A DNA stretch of 59,010 bases, taken from DATGZX01 sp035296965. GTDB lineage: Bacteria; Planctomycetota; Planctomycetia; Gemmatales; Gemmataceae. A model generated the notes under the pieces. That model had not been told where the DNA came from, did no database searches, and saw only the letters and a program-made list of their open reading frames with translations. The translations under genes and the position numbers were made by a program. The stretch lies in assembly GCA_035296965.1 (NCBI GenBank), contig DATGZX010000305.1, positions 1 through 59,010 of the forward strand, written 5' to 3'. This document shows positions 1-8,963 of the stretch, one piece after another (within the stretch, counting starts at the first letter, position 1; each line of letters begins with the position of its first letter).

Positions 1-473
1 CGCTTGCCGGTGCCGAAAAGGTCAGCATAGAGAGGTGTTTCGTTGCACGCGCTGTGCCAGATCATATGTTCCTTCCACGGGCCCGGCGCGCCCTGCGGAT
101 TCTCGTACCAGTAGCAAGGGGCGCCCGGGAAGCCGATGACGATTTCATCGGGCCAACCGTCGCCATTTACGTCCTCGGCCCAGCAGGCAAAGCTGTTGCT
201 GTAGCCGGCTGCACCATCGCCATAGCTTTTGATGGCTCGAATTTCATGCATTTCCCAGTGGGGGGCCTGGTACCAGACGTCTCCTGCCAGAATGTCCGTC
301 TTGCCGTCGCGATTCACGTCGGCAATGGCCACCCCTTCGGAATGGAAGCCCCGGTCGACGATGGTCTTCTTCCAGGAGATGACCACTTCAGGTGTATCCG
401 GAGTGGCTGGAATGGCCGGCAGGACAACAACTGCAGCCAGCAGGAAACTTAGAACCCAAAAGCGCAAACGCAT
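1..473 (-). CDS. Secreted FG-GAP/VCBS repeat protein (5' part only)
   Basis: The minus strand is open from an ATG at 473 to the window edge, so only the first 157 residues are present. They start with a signal peptide (MRLRFWVLSFLLAAVVVLPA). Two calcium-binding-like FG-GAP/VCBS repeat loops follow, DVNRDGKTD near residue 47 and DVNGDGWPD near residue 93. Such repeats form a beta-propeller in exported proteins, and planctomycetes carry many of them as uncharacterised surface or periplasmic proteins. The catalytic or binding role cannot be told from this fragment. The gene is divergent from the small gene at 833. Confidence 0.75.
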   Translation of the reverse strand, partial: MRLRFWVLSFLLAAVVVLPAIPATPDTPEVVISWKKTIVDRGFHSEGVAIADVNRDGKTDILAGDVWYQAPHWEMHEIRAIKSYGDGAAGYSNSFACWAEDVNGDGWPDEIVIGFPGAPCYWYENPQGAPGPWKEHMIWHSACNETPLYADLFGTGK

Positions 474-832
474 CGCTCAACCTCGCTTCTTCGCCAAAGA
501 ACAAACATTAGCAACATTCCAACCAGCATTACTTGGCGGCGTGCAACTTGGAATGATTATCGGTCCTGCGGCAAGATCCTGCAACCACCTTGAGGAGATC
601 TTTTTAAATCCGGACAGGAGAAGCACATACAGAGTGTCCATCCAGATCATCGCTCTTTCCCAGCTAGTTCCTGCCGGCACTCGTGGAATTTGCGCGTTCT
701 GCGGCGGGTTCATTTTGCCCTGGATGCAAGCGCGGCGTAGAATTTGTCTGCAGGGATTCGTGGGCAAGCCGAAGAATTCCCGCGATGAGACAGCGTGCAG
801 CAGCACCGACACCTAAGGCGAAGGGGATCGGA
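474..832. other. Intergenic stretch between divergent genes
   Basis: This is 359 bp between the start of the FG-GAP gene and the start at 833. Open frames here have no protein-like composition and no ribosome binding site. It must hold the promoters of both flanking genes, but no convincing -35/-10 pair or repeat was recognised. Confidence 0.4.
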
Positions 833-1210
833 ATGAGCAAACAACTGATCGAGATGGTGCTGCCGCGCTTGGCAAGAACGCTCTACCGCGAGCTGAAGCG
901 CTTTCGATCGGGAAAACTTAGCGAGGATCAATTCACTCAGTGCTTCGAGGAGCTGCTCCAAAAACAACATACCTGGCTGCTGGGCCACGGCGTCTCCGAG
1001 GTCAAGGCCGCACTGGCCATCCATGCCGCGGTGCTCGTTTTGAGCTATCCCGGTTTACGAGCTGAAGCAAGTGAAAATGGAGTGCCTTTGGAGATTATCG
1101 AGCGCCGTGCCGTTCTCGAGGCGGCGCAGGATGTCGCACAGAACTACGATGTCAGCCAGAGGAAAGCCTTTCACGTCGTGAGTGCGATCGTTGCTCGTTA
1201 CGGATCTTAG
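833..1210 (+). CDS. Small helical conserved-type hypothetical protein
   Basis: This encodes 125 residues. The ATG at 833 is preferred over an in-frame upstream start at 683 because AAGGGG sits about 7 bases before it, and the extra N-terminus of the long form is Cys/Arg-rich and not protein-like. The product appears soluble and mainly alpha-helical (LPRLARTLYRELKRF, FEELLQKQHTWLL, RRAVLEAAQDVAQNY), with no signal peptide and no catalytic motif seen. No family is recognised. It is followed closely by the convergent EamA gene. Confidence 0.6.
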   Translation: MSKQLIEMVLPRLARTLYRELKRFRSGKLSEDQFTQCFEELLQKQHTWLLGHGVSEVKAALAIHAAVLVLSYPGLRAEASENGVPLEIIERRAVLEAAQDVAQNYDVSQRKAFHVVSAIVARYGS

Positions 1211-1273
1211 CGCTTTCTCTCTCCTCCTGCCCTACCTACAGTTGTAAGGCTTCATGCGCTTACACCTCATCTG

Positions 1274-2317
1274 TTAGATCTGCTGTTCCCTTGTGCTTGC
1301 CAGGGTTTGCCTGTTCGTTTGAACGTGAAGCTTGGCTGGAGCATGGGCTGCGCTCGATTTCATACGAAGCGCATCGCGGGCAGCCTGCTCCGCTCGACGA
1401 TGGCTGCTGCGCACCAGGGCCACCCCGATTAGAATAATCCCCATGCCGCCCACAATCCAAATGGTCAGTTCCTCGCTGTTCAGGAGCCAGCCTACCAGGA
1501 TTGCGACCACCGGATTGACGTAGGCGTAGGTCCCCGCCATGGGCCCCGATACGTGCCCAAGCAGCCAATTGTAGGCGACAAATCCAACCAGCGATCCGAA
1601 GATCAGCAAATGAAAGAAGGCGTAAACGGAGCGCGGCGTAAATTGATTCCAGGAGAGTTCCCTACCCTCGCCAAGCAGCAGGCCGATGACAAGAAGACAT
1701 CCGCCTCCTAGAGCCATCTGGTAGGCGGCAGACGTAAGATGCGCGATGCCCGTTCGTCGCGAGCGGACGAGGCAAGCAGCAAGGCTCCACGAGATGGCGG
1801 AGCCTAAGATCAGGAGGGGGCCAGCGTCTTGCAGCAGCGTTCCCGGGTCGCGCAAGCGGGGCAATAAGAGGACCACGACACCAGCCAGGCCTGCCAGCAA
1901 TCCGATCCAACCCAGCAAGCGCAAGCGCTCGCCGCGCGGCCGAAGCATTTCGAGTGAAGCCATCCAAAGGGGCGTCGTTGCCGCGAGGACCGAGCTGACG
2001 CCGGAGGGCACGAACTTTTCGCCCACCGTGAGGAGGCCGTTGCCGCCCACGAACAACAGGATTCCCAGAAATCCCAACCAAAGGAATTCACGTATTGGCA
2101 CGCGTACTTGCTGGCCCGAAAGCGCCACGTACGACAGCAAAATGAGGCCCGCCAGACTGACGCGCACACCGCCGAACAAAGCGGGCGGAAAGGCTTCGAC
2201 GCCTATCTCGATGGCAAGATAGGTCGTTCCCCAGGAGAGATAAACGAGCGAGAATGCAAGAACAACGGCCCACGTTGCAGGCTTAGGCACCAAATGCTGA
2301 TTTGCCGCGCGATCCAT
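1274..2317 (-). CDS. EamA/DMT-family transporter
   Basis: This is an inner-membrane drug/metabolite transporter of about 347 residues with roughly ten hydrophobic segments in two EamA halves (first half from LAFSLVYLSWGTTYLAIEIG, second half from LLILGSAISWSLAA). The motifs SWGTTYLAI, TTPLWMA and YAYVNPVVAILVGWLL are typical of the YedA/RhtA branch, which often exports amino acids or metabolites; the substrate is not predictable. The ATG at 2317 is chosen because a GAGAG lies just upstream. An ATG at 2344 would add nine residues and has no clear ribosome binding site. The C-terminal tail is polar. Confidence 0.85.
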   Translation of the reverse strand: MDRAANQHLVPKPATWAVVLAFSLVYLSWGTTYLAIEIGVEAFPPALFGGVRVSLAGLILLSYVALSGQQVRVPIREFLWLGFLGILLFVGGNGLLTVGEKFVPSGVSSVLAATTPLWMASLEMLRPRGERLRLLGWIGLLAGLAGVVVLLLPRLRDPGTLLQDAGPLLILGSAISWSLAACLVRSRRTGIAHLTSAAYQMALGGGCLLVIGLLLGEGRELSWNQFTPRSVYAFFHLLIFGSLVGFVAYNWLLGHVSGPMAGTYAYVNPVVAILVGWLLNSEELTIWIVGGMGIILIGVALVRSSHRRAEQAARDALRMKSSAAHAPAKLHVQTNRQTLASTREQQI

Positions 2318-2617
2318 GAAGCTCTCGTTCCGATGCAGCAGCATTCACAGAAAGGTGCCATTTTAGCCGCAACGCATTTCGTGGGACAGGCGTGTTTGCC
2401 TGCTCCGCCAAGCACGGACACACAATCCCGCCACAGGTTCGCCTGGCTCATTCGGCCGGTGCCCGCGAGCCCCCCGTTGGAGGCGTTCCTATAGACAGGA
2501 CGGCTTGTCAAACTGTCCGGCAGCGCCCTGCCCGTACAGCGTTGAGGGTCGATCAGGATTTGGCAGCCGCTAGTGGCTGGTTGCGAAGCTGCTCCGGAAG
2601 GCTTCTCGGCGTTTCGT

Positions 2618-5599
2618 TCATGGTTCGCGGGTCAGGCCGGCAAGGCGGCGCGCCATGCTTATGAGTTCCCCCGCCGGCCGGTCGTCTGGGGCAAGGTCCC
2701 ACACGTAAACGAGGTCGGCGTCGCATTGGATGACAGCCCTGCTGCCGTCGGAATGGAAGGAGACGCGTTGAATGGGCCGCGCGTGTCGCGCAGGTGGCGT
2801 AAGCGGTTCACCTGTGGCGATGTCCCAAACCCGCGACGACTGGTCCGCGCAACCCGTGGCGAGCCGAAGACCATCGGGACTGAACGCGACATGCTTCACC
2901 GGACTCCCATGCTGGAGCGCAGGACCAAACACTTCACCGGTTGCGGAATCGACTACCTGAACGGTCTCGTCATCTATCCAGCGCACCTGCCGGCTGCCAT
3001 CCAGACTTTTCGTTGTCTCCGGCGCATTCGACGACTCAGACGCGGGCCGAATGGCACTGGAGGAACCAGGCACCAGGTCCCACAAGCGCAGGTTGCCAGC
3101 CTGCCCCACAACCAGAAGGCGTTCACCCTTTGTGCTGAAAACAGCATGTTTAACCTGGCCTTCATGCATGAGCAAGGGAGTGGTCGGCTCACCGCTGGCC
3201 GCGTCCCAGACGCGCGCTTGGTTGGCATTGCTTACCGTGACGACGTATCTCCCGTCCGGACTGAAGTGGGCATGTTTAAGAGGGCCGTTCAGCAGCGACG
3301 GTGACCACGCCGGCTCGCCATCGTGCAGCCGCCAGATGCGCCAGACACCGTCAGCGCTGGCAGTCACGACGGTCTCACCCTGGGAGCTGAAGGACAGATG
3401 GGTTACCGGGTGCGTGTGCATGAGCGGCCGGGCAACAGGCCTTCCGGTTGTCAGCTCGCAGATCACCGCGGAGTGATCGTGGCAAAGCAAAGCGATCCGG
3501 TCGCCCCTGGAACTGAAAATGGCGCGGTTCACATCGTGGCCGGCCGGCAGCGGCAGATTCCATGACTTTCCGGAGTCTACCTCCCAGATGCGTCCATTCT
3601 GGCGGGACATCAGGGCAAAAACCCAGCGTCCGTCCTCGCTCATCGTGCAGGAGGGGAATGGCGCGTCGCTGAACTCGGGCATGGTAAGCTGCTTTCCCGT
3701 CGGCAATTGCCACAGGCGGACCAGACCATCAGCTCGCTGGGTCAGCAAGACGGGCTTTTCAGGATGAAACGCTATCCGCGCAAGCGCTCCGCCCTGCGGG
3801 AGAGGCGGTTCGTGCAGTTTTCCGGAGGGCAATTCCCAAATCCGAACGGTGTTCTCCGCATCGACAGTCGCCAAAAAATGACCAGTGGAGTCGAACGTTG
3901 CCGCGACGACTGTGGTTTTATGGTCGAGGGCCGGTCCCACCGGTTTGTGTGTCCTCAGCTCGGAAACGAGGACCGAGCCGTTGGCATCGGCGGTTACCAC
4001 CCACCAGCCAGCGGGGCCGCAGCGGGTGGTTAGTATTCGCTCCTCACCCGACCATCGTTCCAGCAGCCGTGGCGATTGTCGTAAGATCGCGGCGATGCGC
4101 GTACGGTTTCGAGCCTGCCGTGCCGGATCGCTGTCATCCAGGCGAATTGCCTCCGTAAACGACAGAAGCGACGTGAGAGTGGAACCTTGATCCATCTCGC
4201 GGACGCCGATCGTGATATCGAGCTCGATGATGCGCTGGCGCTCCTCCCTGACTTCGCTCTGGGCCTGGTTCAGTTCCCGCTCTGCTGCTTGCGCCAGCCT
4301 GTATTCATACACCGCGATCACGACGAGCAAGGACACGAGCGACAGCGCCGCGGTCGCCAGGGAGATAGCCGCCACCGGCTGGCGTCGGCACCAACGCCAG
4401 GCAGCCTCGGGCCAGCGAATGGCCCGGGCCTTGATCGGCTCGCCGGCCTGGAAGAGCCGTAGATCTTCTGCGAGATGCCACGCGCTGGGATAACGCTTGC
4501 TAGGCTCCTTCTCCAGGCACTTTCGGCAGATGGTATCCAGGTCCCGAGGCAACCGGCGTTGCAATCTCTTGGGTGGAGTAGCCTCGTTCGCCAGGACATT
4601 GGCAAACGTCTCAGCGGGTGTGGCACCCTCGAAAGGCGGCCGGCCCGTCAGCAATTCGTACAGAATCGCGCCCAGCGAATAAATGTCGGCCGCAGGTCCC
4701 AGCGCGTGGATTTCTCCCCGGATTTGCTCGGGAGCCATGTAGTACGGCGTGCCCATAGTTTGCCCGACCTGGGTTATCTCGCGCTCGGACTTTTGGTCCT
4801 TGGCGACGCCGAAGTCGGTAATCTTCGGGACGACCGATTGCAAATCGACGGTCGCTTCCGATTTTGCGAAGGACTCGAGTTCCTCGTCGGAAAGTGCTTC
4901 TAGAGCGGGGTTCTTCAGAAGCACATTTCCGGGCTTCAAATCGCGATGGATAATGCCGTGCTGGTGGACGGCATGCATGGCCCGGGCAAGGACTTCGACA
5001 AGATGCGCTGCAGCAAGTGGCGGCTGGGGATTGCCGGCGAGGATCTGGGCGAGACTCGGTCCCGGCACGTACTCCATCGAGAAATAGGGCCGGCCCTGGG
5101 CTTCGCCGATTTCATAAACCTGCACGATGTTTGGGTGCTGCAACCGCGCCAGGGCCTCGGCTTCCATGCGAAAGCGCGCCAGATGCTCCGCGGTGATCGG
5201 CGCACTAGAGATCAGCATTTTCAAGGCGACCAGACGCTGCAGCGCGAGTTGCCGGGCTTTGTACACCACGCCCATTCCGCCGCGGCCGATTTCGCCCAAC
5301 AGCTCATAGCCCGGGATGGCATCGCGAGCGAGCGTGAAAGACTCGAGAGTTGAGCCCCTCGACCCGCCGTCCACGTGCGTGGCGGTCTCGGCGTCGACGG
5401 CTCGGCGGATGATCGGGCTGGCCAGGAATGTCCCTTCAACTCCGGTCGATTCGTCTTGCCTCAGCAGTTCCTCGACCGCGGCCCTCAGCTCGGGATCGCC
5501 AGCACACTGGACATCCAGGAAAGCCTTGCGCTGCGCGGGTCCAAGATCAGCCGTCTGATGAAAGAGTTCTTCCAGGCGATTCAGCCGCGGTTCTGGCAT
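2618..5599 (-). CDS. Ser/Thr protein kinase with C-terminal WD40 propeller
   Basis: This encodes about 993 residues. The kinase domain spans roughly 98-385. It has the glycine loop GEIGRGGMGVVYKA (102-115), Lys127 in VALK, HRDLKPGN (218-225), DFG (262-264) and APEQ near 289. A charged insert of about 30 residues sits between the catalytic loop and DFG, as is common in planctomycete kinases. One membrane segment (about 409-432) follows, then a short coiled coil and WD40 repeats (VRIWELPSG, VRLWQLPTG, ARVWDAASG, LRLWDLVPG, SRVWDIATG) filling the rest. All kinase residues needed for activity are present. The ECF sigma gene lies just upstream on the same strand. A TTG at 5629 is an alternative start. 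Confidence 0.93.
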   Translation of the reverse strand: MPEPRLNRLEELFHQTADLGPAQRKAFLDVQCAGDPELRAAVEELLRQDESTGVEGTFLASPIIRRAVDAETATHVDGGSRGSTLESFTLARDAIPGYELLGEIGRGGMGVVYKARQLALQRLVALKMLISSAPITAEHLARFRMEAEALARLQHPNIVQVYEIGEAQGRPYFSMEYVPGPSLAQILAGNPQPPLAAAHLVEVLARAMHAVHQHGIIHRDLKPGNVLLKNPALEALSDEELESFAKSEATVDLQSVVPKITDFGVAKDQKSEREITQVGQTMGTPYYMAPEQIRGEIHALGPAADIYSLGAILYELLTGRPPFEGATPAETFANVLANEATPPKRLQRRLPRDLDTICRKCLEKEPSKRYPSAWHLAEDLRLFQAGEPIKARAIRWPEAAWRWCRRQPVAAISLATAALSLVSLLVVIAVYEYRLAQAAERELNQAQSEVREERQRIIELDITIGVREMDQGSTLTSLLSFTEAIRLDDSDPARQARNRTRIAAILRQSPRLLERWSGEERILTTRCGPAGWWVVTADANGSVLVSELRTHKPVGPALDHKTTVVAATFDSTGHFLATVDAENTVRIWELPSGKLHEPPLPQGGALARIAFHPEKPVLLTQRADGLVRLWQLPTGKQLTMPEFSDAPFPSCTMSEDGRWVFALMSRQNGRIWEVDSGKSWNLPLPAGHDVNRAIFSSRGDRIALLCHDHSAVICELTTGRPVARPLMHTHPVTHLSFSSQGETVVTASADGVWRIWRLHDGEPAWSPSLLNGPLKHAHFSPDGRYVVTVSNANQARVWDAASGEPTTPLLMHEGQVKHAVFSTKGERLLVVGQAGNLRLWDLVPGSSSAIRPASESSNAPETTKSLDGSRQVRWIDDETVQVVDSATGEVFGPALQHGSPVKHVAFSPDGLRLATGCADQSSRVWDIATGEPLTPPARHARPIQRVSFHSDGSRAVIQCDADLVYVWDLAPDDRPAGELISMARRLAGLTREP

Positions 5600-5647
5600 C
5601 GGTTTTCCGCGTCCCACGTGGAGGGGCAAAGCAGCGCGAGGCGATGC

Positions 5648-6220
5648 TCAGTCCCCTTCGCCCAGCCTGCTCTTGAGCCAGGCCTTGATGAATCGCCAAT
5701 GCCGGTGCAGCGTTCGCTCCGACATGCCGAGCACCTGGGCGACTTCGCTCATGCCCATGCCGGCGAAGTAGCGCAGGTCGACAATTTTGCCTTTAAGCGG
5801 ATCCTGCTGCTCCAGGTCGGCGAGCGCATCGTGCAGCGCGAGGATTTCCTCGGGCACAGGGTCGCGGATCGCTACGGAATCGGTCAGTTCGACTCGATGT
5901 CTGCCGCCCCCGCGCGTCGGCCCGGACTTCCTTCGTGCCCTTTCTACCAGGATATCACGCATCGCTCGCGCCGCGGCGAAGAAAAAGTGGCGGCGATCCT
6001 CCAGACGAAGATTGGATTTGCCAACCAGACGCAGATACGCCTCGTGGACCAGAGCTGTGGGTTGCAGGGTTTGCCCGGGCGGCAGGCGCGCCATGCGGTC
6101 CTCGGCGAGTTTGCGCAATTCGTCGTAGACCAGCGGTAGCAACCGGGCTGCTGCCGTCTCGTCCCCTGCCTGGGCGGCTTCCAGCAAGAGCGTGACTCGG
6201 TTATCTGTCCCGCCTGGCAT
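5648..6220 (-). CDS. ECF-family RNA polymerase sigma factor
   Basis: This 190-residue protein has the two ECF domains. Sigma-2 is at about 20-95, with LVYDELRKLAEDRMARLPPG and LVHEAYLRLVG. Sigma-4 is at about 125-185 and has a helix-turn-helix in YFAGMGMSEVAQVLGMSERTLHRHWRFIKAWL. The sequence fits the planctomycete/acidobacterial ECF group that is encoded next to WD40 or TPR Ser/Thr kinases. No anti-sigma factor is adjacent, so kinase control of the sigma factor is a reasonable inference. It is divergent from htrA across a 226-bp region with a strong hairpin. Confidence 0.92.
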   Translation of the reverse strand: MPGGTDNRVTLLLEAAQAGDETAAARLLPLVYDELRKLAEDRMARLPPGQTLQPTALVHEAYLRLVGKSNLRLEDRRHFFFAAARAMRDILVERARRKSGPTRGGGRHRVELTDSVAIRDPVPEEILALHDALADLEQQDPLKGKIVDLRYFAGMGMSEVAQVLGMSERTLHRHWRFIKAWLKSRLGEGD

Positions 6221-6310
6221 ATTTGAAAAAACTCCTGAATTCGTGGCAGAGATTCGAAGGAATTATCGGCTTGATAGATGAGGCAGGCAAGTGAATTACC
6301 TCCTCCCAGC

Positions 6311-6359
6311 ACGCGGAGCCCGACTCCCCGAGTCAATGACGACTCGGGGAAGTCCGCGT
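6311..6359. promoter_or_regulatory. Imperfect hairpin in the sigma/htrA divergent region
   Basis: Arms 6325-6334 (TCCCCGAGTC) and 6341-6350 (GACTCGGGGA) pair perfectly around a 6-base loop. Beyond a bulged A, three more pairs and then an outer ACGCG/CGCGT clamp extend the stem. No T-run follows. It sits about 90 bp before the htrA start and about 90 bp from the sigma start, so an operator or an RNA leader structure is possible. Confidence 0.45.
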
Positions 6360-6446
6360 CTTCGCAGGCTGGACGAACCAGACAAGCGTTTTTGCCAGCA
6401 CGAAAACTGTGCTCTGGCCAGAATTCCTCGAAAGGAGACAGTTCCA

Positions 6447-7964
6447 ATGAAGCGATTCCTTACGGGCTTTGGCCTTGCCCTGGCGATCCTCGGATGCGCC
6501 GGTTATTGGGCAGCGACGCCTTTCTTACATGGTAAGCCGCCGCCCCAGGCCGTCCATATCCCGGCAGACTTGACGTCTTACCGAGACGTTGTCAAAGGCA
6601 CCTTGCCGGCTGTCGTCAGTATCGAATCGACGCCCAAGGCCATGGTGGCGAGAACCAAGCTGCCACAGTTCAATGGGAATCCCTTCGAAGGCATTCCCGG
6701 CTTGCCCGACGAACTGCGCAAGCGCTTCGAGGAATTCGAACATCAAACTCCTGCGCCACACAATAGCCACCCTGGGAGGGCCTTCGGCTCCGGGTTCATC
6801 ATCGATCCTAAAGGAATCATCCTGACCAATGATCACGTGATCCGCGGGGCCGATCGCGTGGAGGTTCAGCTCCAGGACGGCAGGAAGTTCACGTCGCGGG
6901 ACATCAAGAAGGATCCCAAGACCGACCTGGCCATCGTGAGAATCGATGCCAAGGAACCGCTGCCCTATCTGGAGCTTGGAGATAGCAGCGCCATGGAGAT
7001 CGGTGACCGCGTTCTGGCGATTGGTGCGCCCTTGGGCCTGAGGGGCTCCGTGACCTCCGGCATCATCAGCGCCAAGGGAAGGGACATCCACATGAACATG
7101 TACGAGGATTTCTTGCAGACCGACGCCGCCATCAATCCCGGCAACAGCGGCGGTCCGCTCGTCAACCTGGCCGGCCAGGTCATTGGTATCAACTCTGCCA
7201 TCAAGAGTGAAACCGGCGGCTTCCAGGGGGTTGGTCTGGCAATCTCGAGCAATCTGGCTCGCGAAGTCATGGACCAGCTGCTCAAGGACGGCATGGTGCA
7301 CCGAGGCTATCTCGGCATACAGGTCCAGACGCTCGATCCCGAAGTGGCCAGCAGGCTGGGAGGGGCGAACACCTCTTCCAACGTGGCCGTCACGACGGTG
7401 ATGGCCGGCAGCCCGGCGGCCCATGCAGGACTCAAGGAAGGCGACATCGTGACCAGCATCGCGGGTAAGCCCGTGAAGGACGGACGCGACCTGCAACGGA
7501 TTGTGGCCACGGCGCCGCTCGGCAAACCGGTGGAACTCAATGTCCTTCGTGACGGCACGGCCAAGACGTTGAAGGTCACCATTCAGGAACAGCCGCGCGG
7601 TTTTGCCTCCGCGGCTGGCGCGGTACCGGAAGATGCCTCGCAGGAAGCAGAGACGACCAGTCTCGATAAGGTTGGTGTCCGCATCACCGACCTCACGGGG
7701 GAGAGAGCCAAGCAGCTCGGGTATCCCGAAAAGACCGAGGGCGTGCTCATCACCGACGTGGAAGCGGACAGCGTTGCGGATGGAGCCGGACTGAAGAGCG
7801 GCACTCTGATTCTGAAGGTGGATCAGATGCGGGTGAGGACTGTTGAAGAGGCGCGGAAGGCCTTCGAAGGGTCTTCGATGGATAAAGGCGTGTTGCTTCA
7901 AGTAAGGACACCCAAGGGTGGGACGACTTATGTCCTGCTCAAGCCTACGCAGGCGGTTCGATAA
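6447..7964 (+). CDS. HtrA/DegP-type periplasmic serine protease with two PDZ domains
   Basis: This encodes 505 residues. The start at 6447 is set by AAAGGAGA about 9 bases upstream; an upstream in-frame start at 6291 is rejected. The N-terminus is a membrane/export signal with a possible lipobox (ILGC, Cys17). The trypsin-like domain carries the triad His130 (LTNDHVIRGAD), Asp160 (KTDLAIVRI) and Ser234 (GNSGGPLVN). PDZ1 is near residues 290-385 (RGYLGIQVQTL, AAHAGLKEGDIV), and PDZ2 is near 415-500 (ADGAGLKSGTLILKV). The family degrades or refolds misfolded envelope proteins. Its placement opposite an ECF sigma factor suggests an envelope-stress role. Confidence 0.93.
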   Translation: MKRFLTGFGLALAILGCAGYWAATPFLHGKPPPQAVHIPADLTSYRDVVKGTLPAVVSIESTPKAMVARTKLPQFNGNPFEGIPGLPDELRKRFEEFEHQTPAPHNSHPGRAFGSGFIIDPKGIILTNDHVIRGADRVEVQLQDGRKFTSRDIKKDPKTDLAIVRIDAKEPLPYLELGDSSAMEIGDRVLAIGAPLGLRGSVTSGIISAKGRDIHMNMYEDFLQTDAAINPGNSGGPLVNLAGQVIGINSAIKSETGGFQGVGLAISSNLAREVMDQLLKDGMVHRGYLGIQVQTLDPEVASRLGGANTSSNVAVTTVMAGSPAAHAGLKEGDIVTSIAGKPVKDGRDLQRIVATAPLGKPVELNVLRDGTAKTLKVTIQEQPRGFASAAGAVPEDASQEAETTSLDKVGVRITDLTGERAKQLGYPEKTEGVLITDVEADSVADGAGLKSGTLILKVDQMRVRTVEEARKAFEGSSMDKGVLLQVRTPKGGTTYVLLKPTQAVR

Positions 7965-8016
7965 TCCGCTGGTCGACTTCAACGCTCCATTCGTAACGCT
8001 TGTTTGAGTGGTTTAG

Positions 8017-8043
8017 TGGGGCGGGGAACGCCATCCCGCCCCA
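8017..8043. terminator. GC-rich hairpin after htrA
   Basis: TGGGGCGGG (8017-8025) and CCCGCCCCA (8035-8043) form a 9-bp perfect stem with a 9-base loop, 53 bp after the htrA stop and 27 bp before the next start. There is no T-tract, so it may act as a pause or processing site rather than a classic intrinsic terminator. Confidence 0.45.
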
Positions 8044-8070
8044 TCAGCCGATTCCTTGGGGAGACGTGTC

Positions 8071-8586
8071 ATGCGCCAAACGGAACGAAGCTGTTTCAAT
8101 GATTACCTCACCTCAGATCGAAGCTGGATCAAGGCCTGCAGACATCTCACGATTTGTTATCAAACCGAAATCCCCATCGTAACTCAGCAATTGGGGGTCG
8201 AGATGGCTGCCCTCGGTTACCCTTACATGGACCTCTTCTCCGTCCGGTTCTCCGTCGGCGAGGCCATCAGCAATGCCATCCGCCACGCCCACGGCGGCGA
8301 CCCCGACAAGACCGTGCACGTCAGCTACCTGGTTACACCCGAATATGTGTTGGCCGAGGTAATCGACGAGGGATCTGGGTTCGACCCCAACAGGGTGCCC
8401 AACCCCATGGCACGCGAGAATCAGACCCGGCCGCTGGGCAAGGGCCTGTACTTCATGAAGCTCTTCATGACTTGGGTGCGCCACGACGGCGGCGGAAACC
8501 GCGTGACGCTCTGCAAGATGCGCTCGGAACCGAAGCCGACGGCGATTCGGAAAGAAGCTAGCAGACAGGCGCGCGAGACGCCGTGA
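8071..8586 (+). CDS. RsbW-like ATP-binding (HATPase_c_2) anti-sigma/kinase protein
   Basis: This encodes 171 residues; the ATG at 8071 follows GGGGAG at a 7-base spacing. GHKL ATPase boxes are visible: N-box EAISNAIRHAH (64-74), G1 DEGSGFD (99-105) and G2 RPLGKGLYFMKLFM (120-133). The length and single ATPase domain fit the RsbW/SpoIIAB group, which binds a sigma factor or phosphorylates an anti-sigma antagonist (STAS) protein. No STAS partner or phosphatase is adjacent, so its partner is unknown. It lies in the block containing the ECF sigma factor, kinase and HtrA genes. Confidence 0.85.
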   Translation: MRQTERSCFNDYLTSDRSWIKACRHLTICYQTEIPIVTQQLGVEMAALGYPYMDLFSVRFSVGEAISNAIRHAHGGDPDKTVHVSYLVTPEYVLAEVIDEGSGFDPNRVPNPMARENQTRPLGKGLYFMKLFMTWVRHDGGGNRVTLCKMRSEPKPTAIRKEASRQARETP

Positions 8587-8643
8587 TCGGGACGTCGCTG
8601 CGGACTTTCAATGAATCTATTTCAGGACAAAGCGGAGGCGACC

Positions 8644-8895
8644 ATGATCTTTCACACCAAAGCGCGGCGCAGCTATGAAACCGACGTGATGAAGCGCGAG
8701 GATCTGATCAACACGCTCCTGGGCTTCAACGACGGCGGACACCTGGACTTCGTGCGTGAGTGGTTGGAACAACAGCCTGCTGCCCGCCTCCGATTGCTTG
8801 TGATTGCAGCGCGTTTGTACGGCGAATTGAAAATGCAGCGTGGTTACGGAAGAATTGGCAAAGAGACCACGGAGGAACGTGGAGTAGGCGGATGA
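8644..8895 (+). CDS. Small hypothetical protein downstream of the RsbW-like gene
   Basis: This encodes 83 residues. The ATG at 8644 has GGAGG 5 bases upstream and is preferred over an in-frame ATG at 8611 without one. The product is charged, soluble and helical (KREDLINTLLGFNDGGHLDFVREWLEQQ, then RLRLLVIAARLYGELKMQRGYG). No family or catalytic motif is recognised. It starts 57 bp after the RsbW-like gene and may be cotranscribed with it. It is convergent with the DUF4175 gene. Confidence 0.6.
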   Translation: MIFHTKARRSYETDVMKREDLINTLLGFNDGGHLDFVREWLEQQPAARLRLLVIAARLYGELKMQRGYGRIGKETTEERGVGG

Positions 8896-8963
8896 GCAAC
8901 GACTGAATTCGCGCTCATTCGCCAGGCCGGCCTCCTGTCGCGGTCACTTTTGCCCTTCCTATT

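Noticed and set aside
477..812. 111-residue minus-strand open frame upstream of the FG-GAP gene
   Set aside because: Cys/Trp/Arg-rich, no ribosome binding site and no recognisable pattern.
6525..7982. 485-residue open frame antisense to htrA
   Set aside because: It lies fully on the opposite strand of a well-supported protease gene; GC-rich codon use creates a long shadow. No family motif or ribosome binding site.
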